Shown here: piece after piece, positions 1-12,820 of the stretch
Position numbering within the stretch: position 1 is the stretch's first letter
Layout of the letters: each line of letters opens with the position of its first letter
NCBI RefSeq assembly: GCF_000003815.2
Contig: NC_049996.1
Location: 13,675,297 to 13,739,296, forward strand
From: Branchiostoma floridae
Taxonomy: Eukaryota > Chordata > Leptocardii > Amphioxiformes > Branchiostomatidae
Direction of reading: 5' to 3'
Length of the DNA: 64,000 nucleotides
Notes under the pieces: model-generated
What the model was told of the DNA's origin: nothing
Database searches by the model: none
Seen by the model: the letters and a program-made list of their open reading frames with translations, nothing else
Translations under genes and position numbers: made by a program

Positions 1-780
1 ATTTACCTGTAGAATAGATATCGCCTGCTTCCAACCATTTTCATAAATATATTCTATCGCTCTTATCCCATCCTACAGGGTGAAAATTAAGGAGTATTAA
101 ACGGTTTGTCTTCATATCAGAAAAAAAATATATCATTTATTTACTTTTATACAAATGTAGCAAACTTAATAGCTAGTAATTTTGATGATTATTCCGAAAC
201 AAATGACACGGCGGTTAAATATTTCTCATTGGCGTGTAAATTGAAGGTTTTGGGTTGGAAAATTCGCTAATTTGGCTGTTGTTAATCCACTATTACTTGC
301 TGGAACATTTCTCTGTGTAGTAATATGCTCTTTATTACGAAATTGTAGGAAAGATGACATGGCCTACTAAAAATCAAATATCTCCAAAATTAAGCGTGTT
401 AGCACCAGACAAAAATAGCAAAAGATAGTCGATATAAGTGGTAACAAGTTCATACCAGCAGGTAAGCGTTTTGGACAACTCTATTTTTTTACAATTTTCT
501 ACCTCCAATTTTCCCAGTTAATGAGGAATGGGCGCTCAGCAAAACTCTTTACTCAGCAGGTTGTCGTCATGGTAACGCGCAAGGCATGCCGGGGTCACGT
601 CTGACAAAGCCGACGGTCAAGTTCGCCACTGTCCGCACACAAAGGCACTTGGCACGATGTTTGTAGACCGTTTATCTGTGCCCTGGGGGTTCTTTGTGAG
701 CATAGTATTCGGGCATGGCAGACCATCCCTCAGTGTGTTAGTCCTTGTAACTCATCCAATCCCACTGAGGTAAAATAGCG
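1..780. other. non-coding, no gene seen
   Basis: AT-rich sequence with stops in all frames and no exon-like open segment with splice signals. I see no recognisable repeat here before the tandem array that starts near 770. Confidence 0.5.
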
Positions 781-1600
781 GGAGACTACATGTATCAGAC
801 AGCTTTTTTTCCTGCAGACGACATTTGGGACATCATTAGCTGAGCAAACTGTAATCTAGGTACTATAAGGACTCTTTGAGATAATAGGAGAAAAGTGCTA
901 CTCTGTGTTATTTTTCTGCAGAACTGCTGAGGTAAATTAACGGGGAATTATATACGTCAGCCTTTTCTTCTGCAGACGACATTTGGAACATCCTTGCCCT
1001 TGGTCTTTGACCGAACAAACTGTACATACATAGTCTATTTGCTGAAAGGAACATTTGAGGGTAATGGCTGGAAAGTGTCACTGCTTTATTTTCCTGCAGA
1101 CCTGCTGAGGTAAATTAGTGGGAAATTATCAGTCAGCCTTTTTTTTTACTGCAGACGACATGTGGTACATCCTTGGTCTTTGACCGAGCAAACTGTGGTC
1201 TAGGCTCTGGAAGGACCTTTTGAGGGTAATGGCGGGAAAGTGTTACTCAGTTTATTTTCCCTGCAGACCTACTGAGGTAAATTTGAATAGCGGGAAATTG
1301 TCAGTCAGCTTTTGCTACTGCAGAAGATTTTTGGGATCGTCGACATTTGAGAAAACTGTGATCTAGGTACTAAAATGACTCTCTGATGGTAATGCCGGGA
1401 AAGTGCCACTCTGCTGTCAGTGACACTCATGCAGACGACATTTGGATCATTCTAGGTCTTTGACCGAGTCTATACTAGGTACTGAAATGAAGAATCGAAG
1501 ATAATGGCGGGGAACTGTCACTAGAATTTTTTTCATTGCTGCAGACGATATTTTGGTCATTGACTGAACAAAATGTAGCCGAAGTACCAGAAGGAAACAA
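770..1600. repeat. degenerate tandem repeat, roughly 110-180 bp unit
   Basis: The phrase CTGCAGACGACATTTGG recurs at about 812, 970, 1149, 1318 (diverged), 1429 and 1539. It is usually preceded by CTGAGGTAAATT, then GGGAAATTAT and GTCAGCCTTTT, and followed by TTTGACCGA and AACTGT. Spacing shrinks from about 160-180 bp to about 110 bp, so the array is an old satellite-like block with internal deletions. The short reading frames across it are not coding. Confidence 0.75.
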
Positions 1601-2050
1601 TAAACGTGATAATGATACGAAAGGTAGGGAAAGAATTTGGAAGAAAATTTTGAGGAGAAAGAAGTCAATTGTCATTAGCGTAAAGATGTACTCAGGGTAA
1701 TAGTCTCTTACCTGCATTGTAGTTCATGCAATTTTATGCTATCAAGAAGCTAAATTCAGATTCATACTAAATGTTGCACACCTGAGGCGTCGCCAAGAAA
1801 GGGCTGCTCTATTTTTGCACGGTTCTATCACCATTGAACATTATTACAGAGAACATGCAGTACGTCTGTCAGTTCTGGACTCAGACACACGTCCGAAGAG
1901 AGAGTCCATTTAGCAGAAGGTCGTACAGCTGTGTATTTAGCCTCTTTCCTCCACTGTTTACCCCCGGAAACCCTATACAGCACAGAGGTCGGGGCTTTAC
2001 ACACACAGAGGGGGGTCTGCATGCTCTTATACGTAAGCCGTAAGGCAGCT
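1601..2050. other. non-coding, no gene seen
   Basis: Short open frames occur on both strands here (for example 1828-2043), but they overlap each other, have no domain signal and no splice context. Confidence 0.4.
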
Positions 2051-2059
2051 TATTTTTAT

Positions 2060-2195
2060 TTCTCGTAATTCGTCGGGAAAACCATCTTATTTACGTAATT
2101 CGTAGAGAGGCCACAAAATTTAGCGTAATTGCCTTCCTTGATTTAGCGTAATGCGTATGGGGTTCTTCTGAATTCAGCGTAAATCGTTGTCGGGA
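2060..2195. repeat. short minisatellite built on AGCGTAATTCG
   Basis: Five imperfect copies of a unit containing (T)TTAGCGTAATTCG followed by a G-rich stretch occur at about 2063, 2091, 2126, 2151 and 2179. Spacing is 25-38 bp. It ends in GTCGGGACCCCCC. Confidence 0.6.
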
Positions 2196-3928
2196 CCCCC
2201 CATGCAGACCCTCACATAGGGGACACGTGGTCCTGTTAGTGGGCAGTACTGACTAGGTGTGAACCAGGGAAAGTGGGAGCCGATCATAATATTGACAGCG
2301 GCGGTTCACCTGCTATTTATGTTTGGGCGACCCGTAATGTGATAGTGATAGGACAGGAAACGGTTGGTATTCAGGTATTGGTATAGGGTGGGAGGGGGGC
2401 ACCAAGTCTCTACCAGTCTAGCAAAGTCTCTACTCTTGAGTTGTTCAACATATAGTTAAGGTTGAATACTATAAAAATCCTTCCCATAATTACGCGACTA
2501 TGGCACGGAGTTTACACCAACCCATTGCCCATATGGCCTTAAAAAGGCTATGCGGCTAGTCGGCTACCATCACCATATACCTTTACAATGAGAGGGGGCG
2601 GCATGCTCGCAAAGTCACGCAAGTGCCCCTACCACCTTTTACCTCCCCAACCGAAGTCATGTGTCCATTTTTACAGCTGGGTAGACTGAGGAAAGTCGTG
2701 TTAAGTTCGTTTTCCAAGGACGCAAGATCGGTGATTTGAAGACACCTAATGATTCCAGTAGACAAAGTGGTTGCAACCCTGACAATGCGTCCTTATTTGT
2801 GTTATGTCAGTCATCAAATATGGCTAAAGCACGATGATCTTATCTTACACTCTTCCCCGTACATTTCCTCCGCTTGACGAGACAAGAACCAAACCGCCTC
2901 TCCAGGCGATACATCTACGCTGAATAGCTGTCTTTGTTGTTTGTATCGCCAGGCCTGAATGGGCATTATACATATGTACAGCTGTTAAACTGTGGACTGA
3001 AGAGAACTTGAAACGTTAAGCCATGGAAGACCGGTACCGACACTCTTACAAAGTATGATAACATCTTTTAATGTTTTGACTTATATCAAACCTGATACAA
3101 CTACGTGATTGATGTAGCAAATTGTTGTCGTAAAACCGGCGAAAATTAGCGAAATGTTGATAACTTTAAATGCCACTCATGAAGCAAAGATGTATGATCG
3201 TTTCCGTTGAAAGTATTGCTTAGATTGTAACATCATCACAATAGATAATGCTGAATTACCACATCACCGATACAGTGTAGTGAGGGGGGGGGGTGTTACA
3301 TCATCGCAAAATCTTGCCATGAAAGTGGCCTTGCCGCATTTTACTTGTCACGTCGTTAATTGCTCAGAGGACCTTTGTTATCGAAGGAATCCAAGGAAAC
3401 CCTATCTGTCGACTATCTGCAGGAATCTGTCTAGAACGGAGATGGCAGCCGATGGAATGCAAACAGATGGTCAAAATGGTATAAAAGGAAAATGAGTTTT
3501 CTACTTTTTATAGCAGAATCTTTTCCGAAGCGCAAGAGGGCGCAGCGCCCTTGTTCATGTGTTAAAAACGACTATATATAGGAAAGCGCACAGGGCCCAA
3601 ACATATAATGATGATTTCATTCAAAGGAAAAGACCCAACCTCAGGGCAGTCAGACAAAGGGGCAAGTTGATCAATCCATCACCCATAGCTTCTTGAATTA
3701 TGCTGTTAAAGCATATCTTTATATGTATATGAACATGAATACATACATACATACATACAATTAAACAAACAAGTATATATATATACAAGCGGTATAAAAA
3801 TTATGTTCTAGGAGAAAACAGACAAAGGAACGCTATATCTATCTACGATCCACCCCCACCCCCAATCAAACGTCTTGCGGAACCCCTCGGTTTTTCGTCA
3901 AACAGGTTCATACAAATTCAAAGCAACT
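2196..3928. other. non-coding, no gene seen
   Basis: No supported exon on either strand. The stretch contains a short ACAT microsatellite near 3743-3762 and a G run near 3286. Open frames here are under 75 codons and look like chance. Confidence 0.4.
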
Positions 3929-4150
3929 TGCAGATGGTATATTGCATAGACAACCTTGACCCGACATAGGGCATTACAACTGCAGCTGTATACAGTCACT
4001 CGTTTTGAACCTCCTTATATGATACCCTTAAACTTCAGACTGGGCACTCTAAGCATTCATTCAAAAGCAGGGTGCATGTGATATAATGTACAGACAGCCT
4101 TGGCCCGAAATATGGCAGCTGTATACAGTCACTCGTTTTGAACCTCCTTG
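3929..4150. repeat. two-copy direct repeat, about 85 bp
   Basis: The segment ending CAGCTGTATACAGTCACTCG TTTTGAACCTCC occurs at about 3929-4013 and again at about 4077-4148, with similar upstream sequence (GACA.CCTTGRCCCGA). The second copy has a short deletion. It is a local duplication of unknown origin. Confidence 0.6.
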
Positions 4151-4663
4151 TCCGTATATCCTGCGAGTGTTATAACGTCTTGTGACAGGCTACACGCCCA
4201 AGCATGCACTTCCTGCAAGGTTACCTCCGCAGTAACAATGTTTGTTATTGAAAGACTTGGAAACATCTGCAGAAGGAAGCCCAGACTCGCCCGAGGTGCA
4301 GAAGAGGGACCCACGTGTGGTATGGTGCTGTTTGATCACATGTATGGCCTACAGATGTCGCCTGACATGCTGCGAACTTCGGGTGTTAATTGGGAGAGGT
4401 CAGGGTCAAAATGTGCCCTGAGAGTCAATTGTGCCCAGTGTCAAAATCATTGTGAGACGAAGTCTAGTTTATTAATAGTGTGGAACGATATTATACCCCG
4501 AAGCACGACAACAATATACAGAGTGTGTTGAAATTGATGGATTACCCTAGTTTCAAGGAACAGTTTGTGCAGCGACAACGTTAAACAACAGAGGGGCATT
4601 TGGTGTACTTGAAGGCCAGACGGAAACCTCTGGCAAAAGAGACCGTTATCAATCAATTTTGTC

Positions 4664-5324
<661 letters not shown>

Positions 5325-6005
5325 ATGATCTCCCCTAATATCTGCTTGGACATAATCTTCCTGTATATAGTTGCTGACACTGTCCTCAGCGCTGATGTAC
5401 CAGGCACTCCACCACCGCTGTGTAATTCCTGTCCAAATCTCTACCACGTTTTCAAAAGATATTATACCACCAAACATCTGCTTTGACATAATCTTGCCCG
5501 TACATAGTTGTTGATGCAGTCCTCAGCACAGACATACTAGACACTTCGCCACTGCTGAAAAATTCCTGTCTAAATCTCTACCACGACTTGTCAAAAGTTT
5601 TGATCTATCCAAACATCTGCTTGGACATAATCTTTCCATGTACATAGTTATTGACACAGTCCTCAGTCCAGGCATACAAGACATTTTGCCACTGCTATGG
5701 AATTCCTACCAAAGCCTCTCACACGAGTTCTTGAACGTTATGGTTCCTCTAACATCTGCTTCAACATAATCTTTCCATGTATATAGCTGTTGATACATTC
5801 CTCGACGTAGACATACTAGACACTTCGCCACTGGTGAGGAATTTCTGTTTAAGCCTTTTACACGAGTTTTTGAACGTTATGAACATCTGCTTGGACATAA
5901 TCTCTCCCTGTACATAGTTATTGATACAGTCCTTGTCGTAGACATACTAGACACTTTGCCACTGCTATGGAATTCCTATCCAAGCCTCTCACGCGAGTTT
6001 TTGCC
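5325..6005. repeat. minisatellite, five copies of a ~137 bp unit
   Basis: The phrase AACATCTGCTTGGACATAAT (with variants) recurs at about 5338, 5473, 5612, 5751 and 5883. Each copy is followed by a CTGTATATAGTTGYTGA-like segment, TCCTCAG, GACATACTAGACACT, CCACTGCT and GGAATTCCT. Period is 131-139 bp. Copies share 70-85% by eye. The core phrase also occurs singly elsewhere in the window as a dispersed repeat. Confidence 0.8.
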
Positions 6006-6134
6006 CATCTCTCGCCAGGTGCCATTAGCCTCCGCTCAGACGGCGCCGCCAGGTAACGGGAACCCGGCAGACTACGCCGGGACGGAGGAACGACAGATTA
6101 CCGGGTAATAAAAGTGACAAATTTATTTTATACG

Positions 6135-6452
6135 TACTGTAAAATGCGAAATGTCCGCGCTGGCTTTTAAGTAAATATTACGTTTTGCACGGCGACGTAT
6201 CCACTGCGAACTTAAAAACCACCCTTTCAAAGTAAAATCCTATCCTTGCTATACCTTCTGTCTGTAAGCCGTATGTGGCACCGTGATATAAGTTACTAGC
6301 TTGAGTGCAGTGCCACATTGTCCTCGTCTGTCCCAAAGCAAATAAAAAAGTAAAATTATGCATTGCAGTTAGTTTCAATCGCGAACTTAAATCCACCTCG
6401 AACACTTCCTACCACGAAGTTAGATCCCCGCGAATCTTTCTCCTTTACAGTA
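6135..6452. mobile_element. putative small TIR element (MITE-like)
   Basis: Ends in TACTGTAAA at 6135 and its reverse complement TTTACAGTA at 6444-6452. The interior has inverted-looking GCGAACTTAAA blocks (near 6207 and 6380). It is non-coding and lies about 280 bp upstream of the first MMP exon. The short terminal match makes the boundaries tentative. Confidence 0.4.
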
Positions 6453-6731
6453 TGCCCTACAGTAAAACAAGGCTACTGTGTAAGACCCTCTGAACCGTTC
6501 AGACGATACGGAAATGATATATTTACGCATTAGGTAGTACCAGTAACCATTGTGTATTTATGTTTGCTTCGTTGTGTATACATACCTTCTGTATCAAGAC
6601 ACTAAATACGGCATGCAATAGGACATCAACATATGTAGAAAATCGGCACTATCTGTGACTCATATTTTCCACAGAGATGTGTCGAGTGTTGAGTTGTAAG
6701 GGTTGAAAACGTGTATCAGTGCTTGGGCAAT

Positions 6732-9700
6732 ATGAGGATACGTATATTTACAGTGGTTACATTGCTACTTCTATCAATAAGAGATGGCTGGGCCACCAAA
6801 CCCGCAAGACGTTCCTCTGACTCTTGTCGTAATACTGAACACGACTATGTCCCTTGCAGGACCGCTGATCTTGAGAAAGAAGAAGACGACGATGAAGACT
6901 CCTTCTGCGGGTTTGACTACACCGTGGACCGGTCGTTGGCACCTACCGAGCCCGGGCGGCAGCGCAGACAGATCGCGATGTACGGTAAGTTAGCATGTCA
7001 CATTGTAGACTTAAAACCGTATTTTGTAGGCATAATCTTTGTATACTGAAACTTTCATGAGCTTTTATGACACGCTACCATATTAACGATAGATATAATC
7101 GCTCGTTTTACTTGTATTTCAATTAAGGTCTACGGATTAATAAAGGAGTTCGACTTGTTGTATAAGTCGTAGCTTATGGAAATGACGATAATATGAAATG
7201 ATGAAGGCCTTGATTTGTTAATATGTATTTGTGAGACCAGAACCTCTACTGCAGTACCAAAGGAAGTTGCTACGTGCATGCTCTCTCCCTCATTGCTTAT
7301 ATTCGACCGGCGTCTTAGAGGGAGGGCCAGTTACAGTCACACAGACTAATCGAACACCAGTGGGGAAGAGATATCAGAGAAACGCTATAACATAATCAAT
7401 ATGTATCCCGTCCTGTAGGAAACAAGTGGGGTAAGAAGCACCTGACGTACCGGATCATCAACGCTCCCCAGGGTGACGACGCCGAGCGGTACCGGGTCCA
7501 GAACACCATCACGCGCGCTCTCAAGCTGTGGAGCGACGCTTCGCCGCTGTCCTTTTACCAGGCTAAGGAGGACGAGGAGGCCGACATCATGGTCAAGTTC
7601 ACCCGCGGAGACCACAGCGACGGGTACCCGTTTGATGGGAAAGGTACGCCATTGGGACTACTAACTACTTGGTAGCGTGACAAACTCATCATTTTTAAAG
7701 ACCACAAGCCTGGAGAAACCACCTTTCATGCTTTTTTTCATTTGCCTTGTAAAATTGATTGACTGAATTTCCCGTCTATCGAGGTACTTCTCGTAAATCT
7801 AGATCCTAAATTCCATGAAGAAGACACTATAGGTTTGGGCCCAGAGCACTTTATTCTTTACTTAACATGCAAATTCTGCACATCAAATAGATGTTAGATT
7901 AAACACACTTGTTCCAAACTGTCCCTTGTACGACCACGAAAGAAAGTACTAGTAACCTTAAGACAGGCCACCATAATCATTCCTAATTTGTACTCATTTA
8001 TAGACAAAAAGAAAACTACCTTCGTCTTAAAGTCACAGAGGAGATGGGATCCTTCGTGTTCCACAGCTGTCTCAAAAATATCATCCCAATAAGTTATCTG
8101 AATTTAGAGACAGTTTCTAGCCTGAAGTAGACACATGTGTAATGTTACTTTTAACAAACGTTTTGCATTAATGAGTTGTTATTACGACTTAAGTGTGTCT
8201 TCTGACCCACTAGGTGGAGTGTTCGCCCACGCGTTCTTCCCCCATGACGGCGACGTCCACTTTGACGACGACGAGCCGTGGGCCCTGGACAACTACGTGG
8301 CGACCTCCCGCAAGGACCTGTACATCATCGCGGCGCACGAGCTGGGCCACAGCCTGGGCCTGGGCCACTCCGACGCCTGGGGCGCGCTCATGAGACCCAA
8401 GTACACCGACGTCAAGTGGATGAAGACCATCAGCGCGCTACCACCAGAAGATAGGAACGCCATACAGGCCATGTACGGTACGTAGACTCAGCCAGGGTTC
8501 TAGTATATGCTTCTAGTATATAGGGGCGCGCTCATGAGACACAAGTGCATGGACGTCAAGTGGATGAAGACCATCAGTGCGCTTCCGCCTGAGGATAGGA
8601 ACGCCATACAGGCCATGTACGGTACGGAGTTTTTTTTTGGCGACGCCTAAGAAGCGGTGCCGTAGGCGCAGTGTTGCTTGTGTTTGCCTTTGCCTGGCAA
8701 TATTCTTTTGACAAGGATCTAGTACACGGACGTCGAGTGGATCAAAAACATAAGTCAGAGGACAGAAACGCCAGACAGGCCGTGTACGGTACGTAGACAC
8801 AAAGGTTTTTGGTGACGCCTTAGGACCCTTGTGTCGTATTGTTTGTCATGAGTATATAGGTCTCGATGTAGGCAATGTTTGGGAGTAGAATGTCCTAGCG
8901 ACAGGAATTTTCGTGTGGATTTTATTTCAAAATGGGGCAGTCTAATTGCGAAATATGGTCAGACAAGTTACAGCTAGTTGATATGTTTTCTTAGGCCCGT
9001 GTCCGCGGCTGGAGTGGAACGTGCGCTACATGCTGGAGTCGTCCCGCCGGTCCGGCCGCGCTCCCAAACAGACACGGCCCAACACGTGCTCCGCGCCGTA
9101 CGACGCCATCTTCAGAGGTAACTTGCAGAGTTTTTAAATTTTATGGTTATCTAGAAGAAATACCTTACCTTGAAATTTTTCGATAGTGCATTACGGAAGT
9201 GACGTCAGAAGTTGGTCAAAAGTGTCTGGAAGTTGACACCTCCCGCCTTCCTGATTTTTGAAATTATCTAAAAATGTATTATGTATATATCTTTGTAGTC
9301 AATGAGCTGTAATTAGTTATAAACAGAATTATGCTAACGATGTTTAATTTCAACTTCACTTAATGCCATATTTTAGTATTAGATATATGGCAGTATGAGT
9401 ATCTTTTTTGTACTTCCGAGGTAACTGTAACATTTGAATTCACGATAAAAGTTTATTTGCTTGATTGTATTGGTCGAAAACATATCACAGAGATTTAAAA
9501 ATTAGGGTCAACAGGAAGAATTACTCAACAAATTTTTGACCGCACACGTTGAAAATGTGATGTCAGGAGTGGGTCGAAGGTGCCTGATATCGCCTTCTAG
9601 CACAAATCAAGTTATCCACGCATATATAATTTTCTGCTCAATGAACGGTATGTGCCAATGTACAAAATCTGTCAGAATGTTACATATCTATGAACAGAAT

Positions 9701-12700
9701 ATGACAGAATGTTCCATGATATCTTCACTTTATACCATCTCTTTAGTATCAAATTAGTATTAAACTTGGATGGAAGACATATCTATGAATATATACACCC
9801 CCATAAAAAAACACAACGTGTAAAGGATTAACACATATGACCATGTGCATGATGTTAAAGGTCCGGACAGAAAAACGTACGCCATGCGAGGCCTGTACTA
9901 CTGGCGTCTGAACGATGGGAACGAGATCGGGCGGCCCATGCCGCTCCTTATAAGGCACCGCTGGCCCGGTCTCCCTGGCAACATCAACGCAGCCGTGACG
10001 TCAGCATATACCGGCAGGACGTACTTTTTCAAAGGTAACAAAGTTTGAGCTAAGTTTTACTAACATATCAATGCATTGGGTAGAAAATATCCCATCTTAT
10101 GGGCAAAAAGTAGTTACTCAAAAAACTGGATGTGATTTTGGAGTCCAGTTGCTTGAGTAGCTACGTACTTTTTGGCAAATCTTATTACCTGGATGTGTCT
10201 AGCCTTCATCGACGTTATATTCCATATTTACCATTCTCTATCCCCTCAACGTTGAACACTAGAAAAACCCATATCTGTTATAAAGATTAGTAGAAGCCAA
10301 ACCTTTGCAGAAGTTTTATATTCCTGTGAAGGGGGTGTTTATTCTTCTCGTAAGGAACAGAGTAAGCTACATTGCCGGTGGTGTCTTACATAATCCAATC
10401 AGATCTGTGAACTGTTATTAGTCAATTGGACACCTACTAGGTAAACAGACGCTTTGTACTTAGAAAATGCCTTAGAGACAATGTTTAAAAGCCTGATGAG
10501 AAGGTTGGTGAAAGATGGCGAGCGTTAGGTAGACTAAACCCTCTCTTGCCGTCTTGGTGAAGAAACGGGGACAGCAAACCTACTACATGTATACAGCAAA
10601 CTTCTTTGTCTTAGTTCGACATTCATTACCGACATCTGCAACACACAGTCCTACATGTAAATCATACATGTATATTTTATAAAAACAATCTGCATTTAAT
10701 CAAACCTTCAGAAGTGGCCACCCTCTGCGTAGGAGCCATTTGGCAAATATGACCCATTTTTGGTGGTCCTTTAGATCATTTTTCCTGCTTTTAGAGACCA
10801 CCTGTCCAGATAGACTGGATTTTATTAGTCCCCTAAGTGACTAAGCAGATTTGGCTGTAATTTGATTTTTAAACGCTAACATTTCTTACCATACTGCCTA
10901 CTAGCTACAGATAGTACTAAAACATCTAAACTTAACTTAAGAGTCATTTTAGGTCAGAGTGTCTGTGTGTACACAAGTATCACCCTTAAGGCCAAGACAA
11001 AATATACATAAACATCCTTCCGTCATAACGAAAAGGCAATTCAACACGACAAAACATTGTCGACATACTTTCCGAATAACGTAAAAGCTATACGTCATTT
11101 CAACTACATAGCAGGTGCCTTTTCCATTGTATTTTTGCCATACATGCATGTTAAAAATCTCTTTGAAAAAGGAGGATCGATGTTAAGTAGAAGTGCTTGA
11201 GGAGGATGGTGTTTATTTACTTTGATATCCATATATACCACAGAAATGCCAACTGTAGTGGCGAGCCCGGTCCCTCTTGACCGAAAATGCTCCGCCCGTG
11301 TGAGTTTGGTTTACCGTCGGCGTTCTTTCCCTGAACCGTAACGCCTCCATACCGGTATAACACACACAAGTGGTTGGTGTAGTCTTTGACACAGGTGTCC
11401 CGCGCTTTGGTTTAAAGTACTAGGAGGGGGCGTGTACAATCTCCGTCTTTGCCTCTGATTTAGTCCTCTGATATCAATTTGAAGAGTCTGACGTTTTTCC
11501 CGTCTTGAACAATGGTTATGCACGATGAAAGGGACCCGAATTCGACTAAAAAAGACCTCCAATTTTGTTGAGAATCAGTAAATTCCTTCTTAGAAAAAAG
11601 TCCATGGTTTTGCAAACTAAGGACCAGTATTAATGTTGTTTAAGCTAGCCATACATACAAGGTACTTAGTGTCGAAATGGCATCGGCTGTTTTCAAAAAT
11701 AATACCAAATTGTTTCCGAAACAACATCAAAGTTACCCTCTCAAACAATACTTGTTACTTCAAATGTTATTTTAAACTTGACGTACCGGTATACCACTTA
11801 GTACGTGGTTTCAGTTAACCGTGTTCTATTGTATGAGTATTATTCCGGACATACAATTGTAAGGAAAGCTTGATCCCCTGGGTTGTATTGAGATTATTTG
11901 TTGTCCTTTGTTGTATTGTGTTAGTGACGTTTACTGAGAAAACCCACGCGGTAGGTATGGGTCAGTGGGTCTGGCCAAAGGTGAACTTTGATACTGAAGA
12001 ACGAACACCTGCAGCTAGCTCAACAACATATGACTGTTCTAGAAGTAAGCCAGTCTAATTCACAGGTTCTAGGATATTTGCAAGAAATAATGAAGCCATC
12101 GATCGAAATAAAAATCCCTTAACAGACCTAAATGCTACAGTAACTGTAGGAGCCAGAGATCCAACAGTCTTGTCAACGTTTTAAACAATAAACTTTTGAT
12201 GCATTCAAAAATGGGCAAAACTGTAACATCTACGAAGACAATGGCTTTTCGTAGCTGATTTTGAGCCAACAAATTTTGGTTTGATTCAAACCTAAATGGT
12301 ACATACTTTATTCAAGATCTAAAATTAAGTGGTGAGTACGAGAACCAGGAAATTGATATGGTGTTACGAATTATGTTTGAAGTGGTATTTGTACTAAGAA
12401 GAGTTATCTTTCTCTCTTCCAGGTAACCGTATATGGAGATTCAAGGACAGCATCTTGGATGAATACTTTCCGATCTCCCACAACGAGACCGGCTTGCCTA
12501 GAAGTCCTGACGCGGCGTTCGTCTGGGGTCCCAAACACAAAATCGTTGTCTTCAAACGATCCAAGTTCTACATTTGGAACGAGTTCAACCGGAAGGTAGA
12601 ACCGGGATATCCCAAACTCATCCGGAAGTTCTTCCCCGGACTGCCCAACAATATCGACGCCGCTTTCCAGTGGAAGAATAGACACACTTTCTTTTTCAAA

Positions 12701-12820
12701 CAGGGTTACTACTGGAGATATGACGATGAGATAGGCAGCATCGCCAAGTGCTACCCACGCCCTGTGGCTCTGTACTGGAGCGGATGTGGAGGGACATCAT
12801 GGGAGCGGAAACAGTTATAA
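6732..12820 (+). CDS. secreted matrix metalloproteinase with haemopexin domain (MMP paralogue A)
   Basis: Extracellular zinc endopeptidase of the M10A/MMP family, 478 aa. Exons: 6732-6984, 7419-7643, 8214-8477, 8995-9117, 9861-10034, 12423-12820. Every intron is phase 1 and splits a glycine codon. The ATG at 6732 begins a signal peptide (residues 1-21). A short acidic propeptide follows with Cys59 in FCGFD, then a convertase site RQRR (76-79). The catalytic domain has the structural-metal loop DGYPFDG, the zinc motif HELGHSLGLGH (His201, Glu202, His205, His211) and Met-turn Met219. The hinge contains PCPR. A four-blade haemopexin domain runs from TCSAPYD to YWSGC, with the two cysteines expected to pair. 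There is no GPI or transmembrane tail. The canonical PRCGxPD switch and the globular ~80-residue prodomain are absent. It lies tail to tail with paralogue B. The family is certain; orthology to a vertebrate MMP is not. Confidence 0.92.
8523..8795 (+). pseudogene. two decaying tandem copies of the 3' end of MMP-A exon 3
   Basis: Immediately after exon 3, its last ~100 bp and splice donor are repeated twice. Copy 1 (8523-8627) still reads GGCGCGCTCATGAGAC through GGCCATGTACGGTACG. Copy 2 (about 8718-8795) is more diverged and has internal deletions. Donor-equivalent junctions lie at 8478, 8622 and 8789. Neither copy has an acceptor or the zinc-binding part, so neither can replace exon 3. They are relics of an intron/exon-edge duplication. 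Confidence 0.8.
10120..12420. other. large last intron of MMP-A
   Basis: Non-coding. It contains a copy of a dispersed repeat near 10125-10225 (TCCAGTTGCTTGAGTA, then TTTTTGGC and CATCGACG) that is also found near 13972, 14311, 25545 and 44655. I see no further exon. Confidence 0.5.

Noticed and set aside
4148-4531. 127-codon open frame on the + strand
   Set aside because: It starts inside a local direct repeat and runs across unrelated sequence. No domain, no splice context and unusual composition, so a chance frame is more likely.
5325-6005. CRISPR-like repeat array
   Set aside because: Units are ~137 bp, imperfect along their whole length, and have no short identical repeat with unique spacers; it is a eukaryotic minisatellite.
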